Part shown: piece after piece, positions 15,586 to 23,895 of the stretch
How positions within the stretch are numbered: position 1 is the first letter of the stretch
Layout: each line of letters opens with the position of its first letter
Made by a program: the position numbers and the translations under genes
DNA from: Microbacterium pygmaeum
GTDB taxonomy: Bacteria; Actinomycetota; Actinomycetes; Actinomycetales; Microbacteriaceae
Assembly (NCBI RefSeq): GCF_900100885.1
Contig: NZ_LT629692.1
Coordinates: 2,232,001-2,296,000, forward strand
Length of the DNA stretch: 64,000 nt
Direction of reading: 5' to 3'
The notes under the pieces: generated by a model
Databases searched by the model: none
Seen by the model: the letters and a program-made list of their open reading frames with translations, nothing else
Told to the model about the DNA's origin: nothing

Positions 15586-16433
15586 GCGCCGGCCCCGGCG
15601 GCCCCGTGGAGCAGATCGAGGAAGTCCTGATGCAGGATGCCGTTCGTGGCGAGCGACGAACGCTCGGCGATCGAATCCGTGCCCTCGAACGAGGTGAACC
15701 GGCCGCCGGCCTCGGTGATGATGGGGACGAGCGCTGCGACGTCGTATTCCTTGACCCCGAACTCGGCGACGAACTCGAGGCGCCCCTCGGCCAGGAGCAT
15801 GTAAGGCCAGGTGTCGCCGTAGCCGCGGTCACGCCACACTGCGCGGGAGAGACGCACGAGCTGATCGAGGTGCCCGGTCTCATCCCACTGGCTGATGCTC
15901 TGGAAGCTGGCGCTGGACTCGCCGACCGAGTCGACGCCCGACACGGCGAGACGCTTCGGCGGGCCGTCGGGCGTGTTCGTCCACGCGCCGAGACCGCTGG
16001 CCGCCCACCATCGGCGGCCGAGCGCCGGCTGGCTCGCGACACCGACCCGCGGAACACCGTCGATGGACAGGGCGATCAGGACGGTCCACATCGGGATGCC
16101 CTTGAGGTAGTTGGCGGTGCCGTCGATGGGATCGATGATCCACTGCCGCTCGAGCGGGCCTGTGCTGCCGGTCACCCCGAATTCCTCGCCGAAGACGCCG
16201 TCCTCGGGACGCTCGGCCTCGAGGATCGCGCGGATCGCGCGTTCGGTGGCGAGGTCGGCCTCGGTCACGTGCGACGAATCGGCCTTCAGCTGCACGTCGA
16301 GGTCGGCGGCATCGAAGCGGGTCATGGCAGCGGCGTCCGCGGCGTCTGCCAGTGCCAGGGCCAACCGCAGATCGTCCTGAAGATCTCCGTCGAAGTGCGC
16401 GGCGAAGCCGTTCGCGTGCGTGGGGGAGGTCAC
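15582..16433 (-). CDS. hisN: Inositol monophosphatase family enzyme, probable histidinol-phosphatase
   Basis: A 283-residue Mg-dependent phosphatase. Metal ligands are visible: GEE at residues 82-84, DPIDGTANY from Asp101 (Asp104 follows), and KEYDVAAL with Asp231 near the C-terminal helix ITEAGG. The family includes inositol-1-phosphatase, NADP phosphatase and the actinobacterial histidinol-phosphatase HisN. The sequence WTVLIALSIDGVPRVGVASQPALGRRWWA is closest in my reading to HisN/ImpC. The symbol is tentative since no other his gene is present here. GTG 16433 is preceded by TACGAT at leaderless spacing. Confidence 0.75.
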   Translation of the reverse strand: MTSPTHANGFAAHFDGDLQDDLRLALALADAADAAAMTRFDAADLDVQLKADSSHVTEADLATERAIRAILEAERPEDGVFGEEFGVTGSTGPLERQWIIDPIDGTANYLKGIPMWTVLIALSIDGVPRVGVASQPALGRRWWAASGLGAWTNTPDGPPKRLAVSGVDSVGESSASFQSISQWDETGHLDQLVRLSRAVWRDRGYGDTWPYMLLAEGRLEFVAEFGVKEYDVAALVPIITEAGGRFTSFEGTDSIAERSSLATNGILHQDFLDLLHGAAGAGA

Positions 16434-16440
16434 GGTCTCA

Positions 16441-16446
16441 ATCGTA
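16441..16446 (-). promoter_or_regulatory. Putative -10 (TACGAT) of the phosphatase-lipoprotein operon
   Basis: TACGAT on the minus strand, 7 bases, then the GTG start at 16433; no ribosome-binding site is present, so a leaderless mRNA is likely. Confidence 0.5.
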
Positions 16447-16549
16447 CGTGTCCGCCGCGGCTGCGACCGGCGCCTCGATTCGCGAGCTGAGGGATCGTGA
16501 TGGTAATGTTGACCCTCGGTTCGCCTCGCAGCTCTGCGCGCGGATCAAC

Positions 16550-16622
16550 GCACCTCTAGCTCAATCGGCAGAGCAACTGACTCTTAATCAGTGGGTTCTG
16601 GGTTCAAGTCCCAGGGGGTGCA
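16550..16622 (+). tRNA. tRNA-Lys (anticodon CTT)
   Basis: A 73-base cloverleaf: acceptor GCACCTC pairs with GGGGTGC, discriminator A, no encoded CCA. The anticodon stem ACTGA/TCAGT encloses CTCTTAA, giving anticodon CTT for AAG. The T arm CTGGG-TTCAAGT-CCCAG is canonical. TAATGT at 16504-16509 is a possible -10. The RNase H gene starts 11 bases after the tRNA. Confidence 0.97.
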
Positions 16623-16632
16623 CTTTCTCTTC

Positions 16633-17178
16633 ATGAACGCCTACACACTCGCCACGGACGGCGCCTGCATGCGCAATCCCGGCCCCGCCGGATGGGCGTG
16701 GGTCGGCGAGGACGGCCGGTGGGCAGCCGGATCGCTCGTGATGGGCACGAACAACATCGGCGAGCTCCTGGCGGTGCTCCATGCGATCCGCGATCACGCG
16801 CACGTGGAGAAGCTGCTGATCCAGGCCGACTCCATGTACGCGATCAACACGTACACGCTGTGGATGGACGCCCACGCTCGACGCGGCTGGAAGACCAGTG
16901 CGAAGGAGCCGACGAAGAACGTCGAGATCCTGCAGGCGCTGATCGAGGCCCGCGATGCCCGCCGAGCCACGGGTCTGCCGGACGTGGTGTTCGAGCACGT
17001 GCGCGGTCATGCCGGCCACCGGCTCAACGGCTGGGCGGACGAGCGCTGCGTCCGCGCCTCCCATCACGGCGACCGCGGGCTCGCCGCGATCTGGTCCACC
17101 GATCGCGGCCAGGAGCTGATCGACGTTCGCGTCGACGCCCCGAAGGCCGGCGAGGACAAGCCGGCAAGACGACGCTGA
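16633..17178 (+). CDS. rnhA: Ribonuclease H (RNase HI family)
   Basis: A 181-residue RNase HI that would cut RNA in RNA-DNA hybrids. The four carboxylates are present: Asp9 in LATDGAC, Glu44 in NNIGELLAV, Asp66 in IQADSMY and Asp136 in LNGWADERC, with the flexible-loop His in VRGHAGH before the last. The C-terminus is extended by about 25 basic/acidic residues. It lies directly behind tRNA-Lys and may share its transcript, since no separate promoter fits in 10 bases. Confidence 0.88.
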   Translation: MNAYTLATDGACMRNPGPAGWAWVGEDGRWAAGSLVMGTNNIGELLAVLHAIRDHAHVEKLLIQADSMYAINTYTLWMDAHARRGWKTSAKEPTKNVEILQALIEARDARRATGLPDVVFEHVRGHAGHRLNGWADERCVRASHHGDRGLAAIWSTDRGQELIDVRVDAPKAGEDKPARRR

Positions 17179-17189
17179 AACGGCGGTGC

Positions 17190-17195
17190 TAGCGT
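17190..17195 (+). promoter_or_regulatory. Putative -10 (TAGCGT) of the AraC gene
   Basis: TAGCGT, then exactly 6 bases, then ATG 17202. The 6 bases read CGGAGG, which would be too close to the start to act as a ribosome site, so a leaderless start is likely. Confidence 0.5.
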
Positions 17196-17201
17196 CGGAG
17201 G

Positions 17202-17642
17202 ATGACCCCGCAGGAGCTCGAGAACCTCGCGCTGCTGCGTCGCGCACGTGATCTGATCGACCGCGACTACGCCAAGCCGCTGGATGTGCCGACCATGGCC
17301 GCCAGGGCGCTGATGTCGCCGGCCCACTTCTCGCGCCAGTTCCGTGCCGCCTACGGCGAGACCCCGTACAACCACCTGATGACGCGCCGGATCGAACGGG
17401 CCATGGCACTGCTGCGCGGCGGCACCAGTGTCACCGAGGCCTGCATCGCCGTCGGGTGCACCTCGCTCGGATCATTCAGCTCGCGGTTCGCCGAGGTCGT
17501 CGGGATGACGCCGTCGGCGTATCGGGCGCTGGAGCACCAGGCCGTCGAGGCGATGCCCAATTGTGTCGCCAAGTCCCGCACGCGGCCGAGCCGGCACGGA
17601 TCGAGCAGGAACGAAGAAGAAGCCGTCGGCGCCTCGGCGTAG
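17202..17642 (+). CDS. AraC family transcriptional regulator (DNA-binding domain only)
   Basis: A 146-residue protein consisting of the AraC/XylS two-HTH domain (residues about 10-110): LDVPTMAARALMSPAHFSRQF, then YNHLMTRRIERAMALL, then VTEACIAVGCTSLGSFSSRF and VVGMTPSAYR. There is no ligand domain, only a basic/polar tail (residues 118-146). The next gene, a VOC protein, starts 9 bases after it and is a common partner of such short AraC regulators, so it may be the target or a co-regulated gene. Confidence 0.88.
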   Translation: MTPQELENLALLRRARDLIDRDYAKPLDVPTMAARALMSPAHFSRQFRAAYGETPYNHLMTRRIERAMALLRGGTSVTEACIAVGCTSLGSFSSRFAEVVGMTPSAYRALEHQAVEAMPNCVAKSRTRPSRHGSSRNEEEAVGASA

Positions 17643-17645
17643 CGT
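17640..17645 (+). promoter_or_regulatory. Putative -10 (TAGCGT) of the VOC gene, built on the AraC stop codon
   Basis: The TAG at 17640-17642 is the stop codon of the AraC gene and also the first half of TAGCGT; 6 bases later is ATG 17652. The spacing fits leaderless transcription. Confidence 0.5.
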
Positions 17646-17651
17646 GCTCCC

Positions 17652-18059
17652 ATGACCATCGCACTCCAGTACACCAACGTCACCGTCGCCGATGTCGACG
17701 AGTCCATCGCGTTCTACCGCGATGCTCTTGGCCTCGAGGTCCAGAACGATGTGGCATCCGGCAATTACCGCTGGGTGACCCTGGGCACCCCCGCGCAGCC
17801 GGGCCTGGGCATCGTGTTGTCCGAACCGCACGCCGGGCGCTCGCAGGCCGACGGCGATGCGATGCAGGAACTCCTGGTCAAGGGGGTCCTTCCCATGCTC
17901 GTCTTCAACACCGACGACCTCGATGCCACGTTCGAGACCGTCCGGGCCTCAGGAGCGGAGGTGCTGCAGGAACCGATCGACATGGGCTGGGGGCAGCGCG
18001 ACTGCGCCTTCCGCGATCCGTCCGGCAACATGGTGCGGATCGCTCAGGCGCCCGCCTGA
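17652..18059 (+). CDS. VOC family (glyoxalase/dioxygenase-fold) protein
   Basis: A 135-residue protein with two beta-alpha-beta-beta-beta modules: TNVTVADVDESIAFYRDALGL at residues 8-28 and VFNTDDLDATFETVRASGAEVL in the second half, finishing FRDPSGNMVRIAQ. The usual metal His/Glu pattern is only partly present (Thr-Asn instead of His near residue 8), so it may be a metal-free binding or resistance protein rather than a glyoxalase. It follows an AraC regulator. Confidence 0.85.
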   Translation: MTIALQYTNVTVADVDESIAFYRDALGLEVQNDVASGNYRWVTLGTPAQPGLGIVLSEPHAGRSQADGDAMQELLVKGVLPMLVFNTDDLDATFETVRASGAEVLQEPIDMGWGQRDCAFRDPSGNMVRIAQAPA

Positions 18060-18060
18060 G

Positions 18061-19287
18061 TCACGCCGCGTCGCCGACGAGGACCGCGGCGCCCTGGTCC
18101 GCGGCATCCGCCTCTCGCGTGTCCGCGACGACGAGACGCGAGCGTCCGAAGGCGATCACGATCACCGCGATGACGACGGATGCTGCGGCGAACAGGTACG
18201 GCACGGTGGGTCCGTACAGGTGCCACAGGAGCGCGGCGATCGGGGGAGCGGCCGCTCCGCCCAGGAACCGGACCGCCGAGTAGGCGGACGAGGCGACGGA
18301 GCGCGGCAGGTCGGTGGCCTCCATCACGGACTCGGTCAGCACCGTGTTCACGATGCCCAGCACGAATCCGCCGGCGACGATGAAGGCGACCAGCGCAGCG
18401 GGGGTCTGCACGAAGAGCCCGGCTGCGACCAGATCGAGCGCCAGGAGTGGGAGCACCGCCAGCAGCGTGGTCGTCCGGCTCATGCGGCGGGTGAGGACCG
18501 GCGCGACCCACACGCTCGAGATCGCCAGCGCCAGGCCCCAGCCGAAGAACGTCAGGCCGATGCCCAGGGCATCGAAGCCGAGGGGGAACGGCGAGAAGGC
18601 CAGCAGCACGAAGAAGCCGATGTTGTAGAACAGCGCCGCCACCGCGAGCAGGGCGAGCGCGGGGCGGCCGAGTGCGCGGATCGGGTCGCCGAGGCGCGTG
18701 GGGACCCGCTTCTCGTCACCGCCGCGCAGCAGCACCGACACCCCGATGAAGGCGATCGCCATCAGGAGGGCGACGCCGAAGAACGGGCCGCGCCAGCTGA
18801 CCGAACCGAGGAGCCCGCCCAGCAGCGGACCGATCGCGATGCCGAGTCCGAGCGCTGCCTCGTAGAGCACGATCGCCGCACCGCTGCCGCCGGAGGCGGC
18901 GCCCACGATGGTCGCCAGCGCGGTGGAGATGAAGAGCGCGTTGCCAAGGCCCCAGCCCGCGCGGAACCCGATGACGGCATCGACGCTGCCGCTGAGCGCA
19001 CACAGGAGGGCGAAGACGAGGATGAGGCCGAGCCCGATGAGCAGCGTTGCCTTCGCGCCGATCCGACTCGAGACGAAGCTCGTGATGAGCATCGCGAGTC
19101 CGGTGACCAGCAGATAGCTGGTGAAGAGCAGCTCGGTCTCGACCGGGCTCGCCTGCAGCTGCTCGGCGATCGCGGGGAGGATCGGATCGACCAGCCCGAT
19201 GCCCATGAAGGCGACCACGCACGCGAAGGCGACGGCCCACACGCGCATCGGCTGGCGCCAGACGCTCACGGTCGGCGCACCGCTCAT
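18061..19287 (-). CDS. MFS transporter (drug efflux type)
   Basis: A 408-residue major facilitator with 12 hydrophobic helices. The N-terminal SVWRQPMRVWAVAFACVVAF and GIGLVDPILPAIAEQLQASP resemble 12-helix efflux proteins of the DHA1 group; SFVSSRIGAKATLLIG is motif A, and LGIAIGPLLGGLLG is the motif C/antiporter signature on helix 5. It is translated with the upstream marR (ATGA overlap), which implies control by that repressor. Substrate unknown. Confidence 0.87.
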   Translation of the reverse strand: MSGAPTVSVWRQPMRVWAVAFACVVAFMGIGLVDPILPAIAEQLQASPVETELLFTSYLLVTGLAMLITSFVSSRIGAKATLLIGLGLILVFALLCALSGSVDAVIGFRAGWGLGNALFISTALATIVGAASGGSGAAIVLYEAALGLGIAIGPLLGGLLGSVSWRGPFFGVALLMAIAFIGVSVLLRGGDEKRVPTRLGDPIRALGRPALALLAVAALFYNIGFFVLLAFSPFPLGFDALGIGLTFFGWGLALAISSVWVAPVLTRRMSRTTTLLAVLPLLALDLVAAGLFVQTPAALVAFIVAGGFVLGIVNTVLTESVMEATDLPRSVASSAYSAVRFLGGAAAPPIAALLWHLYGPTVPYLFAAASVVIAVIVIAFGRSRLVVADTREADAADQGAAVLVGDAA

Positions 19288-19715
19288 CGGGCGACCTCCA
19301 GCGATCCGGTCCTGGCCGACAGGATCGCCGCGGTGCGCGCGATCGCGTCCCAGTCGTGGTCATCGAGATCGGAGAAGTGCGGTGCGAGGGCATCGGTCAG
19401 CTGCGTGAGCCAGGCCCCCAGCGCGGTGCGGCCTGCCTCGGTGACGGTGACCACCGCGACACGCGAGTCATCGGCATCCGCCGTCTTTCGCACCAGCCCG
19501 TGCTCGGCCATCGTGCTCACCAGCCGCGTCATGCCGGGCTGCGTGATCCGGCTGAGGGTCGCGAGCTCGCCGAGCCGCAGGTCGCCGTGGTCACGGAGGA
19601 TCGTGAGGGTGCGCCATTGCGCGGCCGGGGCTTCGTTCCGCGTCTCGAGCGCCGCGATGCGGGTGAGTGCGTGGGCGGCGACGACGAGGCGCTGGAGATC
19701 TTCTGAGCGGGTCAC
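19284..19715 (-). CDS. MarR family transcriptional regulator
   Basis: A 143-residue winged-helix repressor: DLQRLVVAAHALTRIAA dimer helix, AQWRTLTILRDHGDLRLGELA, recognition helix in SRITQPGMTRLVSTMAEHGLVRK, wing DADDSRVAVVTVTEAGR. GTG 19715 is chosen because TATACT ends 6 bases before it and the longer frame would run through the operator. It precedes and overlaps the MFS exporter gene, the classic MarR-pump pair; the ligand is probably the exported compound. Confidence 0.88.
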   Translation of the reverse strand: MTRSEDLQRLVVAAHALTRIAALETRNEAPAAQWRTLTILRDHGDLRLGELATLSRITQPGMTRLVSTMAEHGLVRKTADADDSRVAVVTVTEAGRTALGAWLTQLTDALAPHFSDLDDHDWDAIARTAAILSARTGSLEVAR

Positions 19716-19721
19716 CTGACA

Positions 19722-19742
19722 AGTATATACCGACGGTATATA
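19722..19742. promoter_or_regulatory. MarR operator overlapping the marR-MFS promoter
   Basis: TATATACCGACGGTATATA (19724-19742) is a perfect 19-bp palindrome (9-bp arms, one central base) and by far the most AT-rich word nearby. On the minus strand its left end forms TATACT (19722-19727), a -10 ending 6 bases before the GTG start of marR, so a bound repressor would cover the promoter. Confidence 0.75.
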
Positions 19743-19819
19743 ACGAGGACATGTAAGGCCCGGTCGAGCCGATAGGGTCGGCATGCGGTGCCGCACTCAT
19801 GGAACAGGGGCTGAAGTCG

Positions 19820-20572
19820 ATGACGGAACAGGATCTCGCGGGAAAGCGGGCAGTGGTCACGGGCGGAGCGAGCGGAATCGGTCTCGCGATCGTGCGCGAG
19901 TTCGCGGCGCGCGGCGCCCATGTCGTCGTGGCTGATCACCACGTCTTCCTCACCGAGTCGATCGCCGCAGAGGTCGACGGCGATCCCTGGCTCGTGGATC
20001 TGGCGGACACCGCAGCGCTCGAGGACGTCTCGCTGGACGCCGACATCCTCGTCAACAACGTCGGGATCCAACGGGTCAGCCCGATCCCGGATTTCGACCC
20101 TGAGACCTTCCGGCTGATGCTGCGGCTGATGGTGGAGTCGCCGTTCCTGCTGATCCGCGCGTGCCTGCCGGGAATGTATCGGCGGGGCTGGGGCCGCGTG
20201 CTGAACGTGTCGAGCGCGCACGGCCTGCGGGCCAGTCCTTTCAAGTCGGCGTACGTGACGGCCAAGCACGCACTGGAAGGACTCTCGAAGGTGACCGCGC
20301 TCGAGGGTGCCGAGCACGGGGTGACCAGCAACTGCATCAACCCCTCGTACGTGCGAACGCCGTTGGTCGAGCACCAGATCGCCGACCAGGCTCGGGTGCA
20401 CGGCATCGCCGAGGAGGAGGTGCTCGCGAAGGTGCTCCTCACCGAGAACGCCATAAAGCGGCTCATCGAACCCGAGGAGGTCGCATCGCTGGCCGGCTGG
20501 CTGGTCTCCGACAAGGCGGGCATGGTCACCGGTGCGTCCTACGCGATGGACGGCGGTTGGACCGCCCGATGA
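19820..20572 (+). CDS. bdhA: 3-hydroxybutyrate dehydrogenase (SDR family)
   Basis: A 250-residue NAD-dependent short-chain dehydrogenase that would oxidise 3-hydroxybutyrate to acetoacetate. Visible are TGGASGIG at residues 14-21 (NAD site), NNVG at 79-82, the SSAHG active-site strand near 131, and Tyr145/Lys149 in YVTAK. The stretch NPSYVRTPLVEHQI is the substrate-loop signature of 3-hydroxybutyrate dehydrogenases. The start is ATG 19820, preceded by an AGGGGCTGAAG purine run; ATG 19799 is an alternative. It is followed by an alpha/beta hydrolase (ATGA overlap) and, past an IclR gene, by the enzymes for acetoacetate activation. Confidence 0.88.
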   Translation: MTEQDLAGKRAVVTGGASGIGLAIVREFAARGAHVVVADHHVFLTESIAAEVDGDPWLVDLADTAALEDVSLDADILVNNVGIQRVSPIPDFDPETFRLMLRLMVESPFLLIRACLPGMYRRGWGRVLNVSSAHGLRASPFKSAYVTAKHALEGLSKVTALEGAEHGVTSNCINPSYVRTPLVEHQIADQARVHGIAEEEVLAKVLLTENAIKRLIEPEEVASLAGWLVSDKAGMVTGASYAMDGGWTAR

Positions 20573-21570
20573 GGCGCACCGTCAGCGCCCACCGAGACGT
20601 CCCGGTCCCGGGCGGGAATCTGCGCGTCGCCGTCTGGGAACCGGGAGGAGCGGATGCCGCGGCTCCGACCGTCCTCCTGATCCACGGCGTCACCGCCTCG
20701 CACCTCTCCTGGGCGCTTGTGGCCGATCGACTCGCCGACGTGCGTCTCATCGCCCCTGATCTTCGCGGACGAGGACGCAGCAGCAGCATCGAGGGCAGCG
20801 CGGGGATGGCGGCGCACGCCCGGGACCTCGTGGCGGCACTCGATGACCTCGGCGTCGACCGGGCCACCGTCGTCGGTCACTCGATGGGAGCGTTCGTCGC
20901 GCTCGTGCTCGGCGAGCTGTATCCAGATCGTGTCGATCGGATCGTCCTGATCGACGGCGGTCTGCCCCTGGATCTGCCGGCCGACATGCCGTCGGACGAG
21001 GTGATCCGGTCCGTGCTCGGCCCCACCGCCGCGCGTCTGTCGATGCGATTCGCCTCGATCGACGCGTATCTGGAGTTCTGGCGCGCGCATCCGGCGTTCT
21101 CCAGGGACTGGAGTCCGGCGCTCGAGGAGTACCTGACGTACGACCTGGTGGGAACCGAGCCGGAACTGCGACCCGCCACCAGCTCCTCCACGCTCGAAGA
21201 GGACTCACTCGACCAGAACACCGGATCGGCGATCGACGCGGCGCTCGCGCATCTGCGGCATCCGACGCTCCTGCTCACCGCCGAACGGGGGCTTCTCGAC
21301 CAGCTTCCCGCGCTGTACGCGCGGGAGCGGCTGCCCGAGCTGCTGGCTTCGTATCCGGCCCTGGCGCACAGCGCTGTCGCCGACGTCAATCACTACACGA
21401 TCACCCTGTCGGACCGCGGAGCCGACGCGGTCGCCGCCGCGGTGCGAGCGGTACTCGCCCGCGAGGACCGCTCGCCCGTCGCTGACGGTCCGGCGCGGCG
21501 TGGTTCGAGGACGGTTGGCGACAGGGGAGCCGCCCCGATCAGCGCCCGGTCGCGGCGATCCTCGTCGTGA
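20569..21570 (+). CDS. Alpha/beta hydrolase coupled to bdhA
   Basis: A 333-residue hydrolase: VLLIHGVTASHLSWALVADR (oxyanion hole), DLRGRGRSS, nucleophile Ser in VVGHSMGA near residue 104, His in VADVNHYTITL near residue 279. The position next to 3-hydroxybutyrate dehydrogenase suggests an ester of that acid (for example an oligomer) as substrate; that is inference. The family normally ends near AVRAVLA; the last 30 or so residues here are Arg/Ser-rich and lie antisense to the 3' end of the IclR gene (overlap 21539-21570), so the tail may be a non-functional extension. Confidence 0.8.
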   Translation: MRRTVSAHRDVPVPGGNLRVAVWEPGGADAAAPTVLLIHGVTASHLSWALVADRLADVRLIAPDLRGRGRSSSIEGSAGMAAHARDLVAALDDLGVDRATVVGHSMGAFVALVLGELYPDRVDRIVLIDGGLPLDLPADMPSDEVIRSVLGPTAARLSMRFASIDAYLEFWRAHPAFSRDWSPALEEYLTYDLVGTEPELRPATSSSTLEEDSLDQNTGSAIDAALAHLRHPTLLLTAERGLLDQLPALYARERLPELLASYPALAHSAVADVNHYTITLSDRGADAVAAAVRAVLAREDRSPVADGPARRGSRTVGDRGAAPISARSRRSSS

Positions 21571-22330
21571 GCTGGTGGGCATGGGCGAGCAGCGTGCGAC
21601 CGAGTTCGGCGAGGCGATGAGGTCCGAAGCGGAACTGGACGCCCGTGAGACTCAGGGCCCACTGCGGATGCCCGTCGCGATCGAACACCGCGGCGCCGAG
21701 ACCGAAGCTGCCCTCGACGATGAGCCCGGGGTTGAGCGCGTAGCCGCGTTCCTGGGTCTCGCGCAGCCGGAGGCGCAGGCGCTTCTCGACGTGTGCGCTG
21801 CCCCACTGCTGCGCGAGTTCCGGGTGCCGGTCGAAGTAGGCGTCCACATCGTGAGGTGAGAGGAACGCCAGGATCGCCAGGCCGGCTGATGCCACACCGA
21901 GCGGGAACCGAACGCCCTCCGACAGGACGAACGAGCGGATCGGGAAGCTCCCCTCCTCGCGCAGGAGGCAGACCGTCTCGTCGCCGCGGCGCACCGAGAG
22001 GAACGCGCTCTCCTCGGTCCGCACGGCGAGGGAGCGCACGACGTCGCGTGCGATTCCGGTGATGTCGTAGCGGGATGCCGCAACTGTGCCCATCAGGTAG
22101 AGCTCAGGCCCCGGCAGCCATCGTCCGGAGCGCTCGTCGAGGTCGACCAGCCCCTCGTGGCGCAGAGCGGTCAGAAGACGATGCGTCGTGGGGCGGGTGA
22201 GCGCGCCGTCGCGCGCGAGTTCCGCCACGCTCGCACCCGCGTCGCCGCCCGCGGTCACGAGCCGGAGCAATCGGGCCGCGCGCGCGACTGACTGTGCGCC
22301 CGGAACGGCGACGCCAAACTCGGTGTCCAC
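21539..22330 (-). CDS. IclR family transcriptional regulator
   Basis: A 263-residue regulator. The N-terminal winged helix (residues about 10-75) is AQSVARAARLLRLV, ASVAELARDGALTRPTTHRLL, TALRHEGLVDLDE. The C-terminal IclR effector domain (about 85-260) includes YDITGIARDVVRSLAVRTEESAFLS and ERGYALNPGLIVEG, the small-molecule site. The start is GTG 22330, preceded by TAGTGT at leaderless spacing. It is divergent from scoA and converges on the hydrolase, so it most likely controls the ketone-body genes. Confidence 0.87.
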   Translation of the reverse strand: MDTEFGVAVPGAQSVARAARLLRLVTAGGDAGASVAELARDGALTRPTTHRLLTALRHEGLVDLDERSGRWLPGPELYLMGTVAASRYDITGIARDVVRSLAVRTEESAFLSVRRGDETVCLLREEGSFPIRSFVLSEGVRFPLGVASAGLAILAFLSPHDVDAYFDRHPELAQQWGSAHVEKRLRLRLRETQERGYALNPGLIVEGSFGLGAAVFDRDGHPQWALSLTGVQFRFGPHRLAELGRTLLAHAHQLTTRIAATGR

Positions 22331-22331
22331 G

Positions 22332-22362
22332 ATATGGACACTATGGCGTGCGTCATCCATAT
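22332..22362. promoter_or_regulatory. Putative IclR operator/promoter region
   Basis: ATATGG (22332-22337) and CCATAT (22357-22362) form an inverted repeat 19 bases apart, immediately upstream of the IclR start. TAGTGT on the minus strand (plus 22338-22343) lies between the arms and ends 7 bases before GTG 22330. The AT-rich arms stand out from the GC-rich flanks. Confidence 0.4.
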
Positions 22363-22469
22363 GGCAAGCGCGGTCGACGTCCTGGTCTTGACCGATGGCG
22401 AGACTGGACGCGTTCCGTTCGTCGCTCGCTGCACTGTGGGCGTCGCCGGAACTCGACGAAGGAGCCGAC

Positions 22470-23252
22470 ATGATCGACAAGACGTTCGCATCCGCGGCGG
22501 ATGCCGTGGCCGACATCCCGGACGGCGCGAGTCTCGCCGTCGGCGGATTCGGTCTCTCCGGCAACCCGATCGCGCTCATCGAGGCGCTGCTGGCCCAGGG
22601 AACCAGCGACCTCAGCATCGTCAGCAACAACTGCGGCGTCGATGACTGGGGCCTCGGTGTGCTGCTGAACGCGAAGCGCATCCGGAAGATGACATCCTCG
22701 TACGTCGGTGAGAACAAGGAGTTCGAGCGCCAGTTCCTCTCCGGCGAGCTCGAGCTCGAGCTGACCCCTCAGGGCACGCTCGCCGAGAAGCTGCGCGCCG
22801 GAGGTTCCGGCATCGCGGCGTTCTACACGCAGACCGGCGTCGGCACCCAGGTCGCCGAGGGCGGTCTGCCGCGCCGCTACGACGGCACCGGCGCGGTCGC
22901 GGTCGCCTCACCCGCCAAGGATGTGCGCACGTTCGAGATCGCCGGACGCGCCGGTGACTACGTGCTCGAAGAGGCGATCGTCACCGATTTCTCGCTCGTG
23001 CACGCGGCCAGGGGAGACCGCTACGGCAATCTCGTTTTCAACAAGGCGGCCCGCAACTTCAACCCCCTCGCGGCCATGGCCGGCAGGATCTGCATCGCGC
23101 AGGTCGAGGAGCTGGTCGAGCCCGGCGACCTCGACCCGGACTCCATCCACCTCCCCGGCATCTACGTCCACCGAATCCTCGAGGTGGGCACCGGCATCCA
23201 GAAGCGCATCGAGAAGCGCACCGTCCGCCCGACGAACGATCAGGAGAACTGA
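22470..23252 (+). CDS. scoA: 3-oxoacid CoA-transferase subunit A
   Basis: A 260-residue alpha subunit that with ScoB moves CoA from succinyl-CoA to acetoacetate. It has AVGGFGLSGNPIALIEAL near residue 27, IVSNNCGVDDWGLG, the YVGENKEFERQFLSGELE segment, GGSGIAAFYTQTGVGTQV and GDRYGNLVFNKAARNFNP, all typical of SCOT alpha subunits. ATG 22470 has AAGGAG upstream; the longer frame reaches into the IclR promoter region. scoB follows after one base. Confidence 0.92.
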   Translation: MIDKTFASAADAVADIPDGASLAVGGFGLSGNPIALIEALLAQGTSDLSIVSNNCGVDDWGLGVLLNAKRIRKMTSSYVGENKEFERQFLSGELELELTPQGTLAEKLRAGGSGIAAFYTQTGVGTQVAEGGLPRRYDGTGAVAVASPAKDVRTFEIAGRAGDYVLEEAIVTDFSLVHAARGDRYGNLVFNKAARNFNPLAAMAGRICIAQVEELVEPGDLDPDSIHLPGIYVHRILEVGTGIQKRIEKRTVRPTNDQEN

Positions 23253-23253
23253 C

Positions 23254-23895
23254 ATGGCGCTCACCCGCAACGAGATGGCGGCCCGCGCGGCCGCCGAGCT
23301 CAGCGACGGATCGTACGTCAACCTCGGCATCGGACTCCCGACGCTCGTCCCCAACTATGTGCCGGCGGGCAGCACCGTCATCCTCCAGTCGGAGAACGGC
23401 ATCCTCGGCGTGGGTGCGTACCCGACCGAGGACGCCGTGGATCCCGACCTGATCAACGCCGGCAAGGAGACGGTCACCGTCCAGCCGGGCGCGGCCTTCT
23501 TCGATTCGGCGACGAGCTTCGGGATGATCCGCGCCGGCAAGGTCGACGCCGCGATCCTCGGCGCGATGCAGGTCTCGGCCACAGGCGACCTGGCGAACTG
23601 GATGATCCCCGGCAAGATGGTCAAAGGCCCCGGCGGGGCCATGGACCTCGTGCACGGCGCCGCAAGGGTGATCGTGCTCATGGAACACGTCGCGCGTGAC
23701 GGCAGTGCCAAGATCGTGAACGGATGCTCGCTGCCGCTGACCGGCAGGGGAGTCGTCGACCGCATCATCACCGACCTCGCCGTTCTCGATGTGACCGCGG
23801 ACGGCCTGGTGCTGATCGAGACCGCGCCGGGGGTCAGCGTCGACGAGGTCGTCGCCGCCACCGAACCCCCCCTGATCGTGAGGATCCCCGCATGA
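23254..23895 (+). CDS. scoB: 3-oxoacid CoA-transferase subunit B
   Basis: A 213-residue beta subunit. The catalytic glutamate, which forms the enzyme-CoA thioester, is Glu47 in ILQSENGILG. The N-terminal YVNLGIGLPTLVPNYVP and later GKMVKGPGGAMDLVHGA and LTGRGVVDRIITDLAV match SCOT/AtoA beta subunits. Caggag precedes the start. It overlaps the thiolase gene by 4 bases (ATGA), so acetoacetyl-CoA is made and cleaved by products of one transcript. Confidence 0.92.
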   Translation: MALTRNEMAARAAAELSDGSYVNLGIGLPTLVPNYVPAGSTVILQSENGILGVGAYPTEDAVDPDLINAGKETVTVQPGAAFFDSATSFGMIRAGKVDAAILGAMQVSATGDLANWMIPGKMVKGPGGAMDLVHGAARVIVLMEHVARDGSAKIVNGCSLPLTGRGVVDRIITDLAVLDVTADGLVLIETAPGVSVDEVVAATEPPLIVRIPA

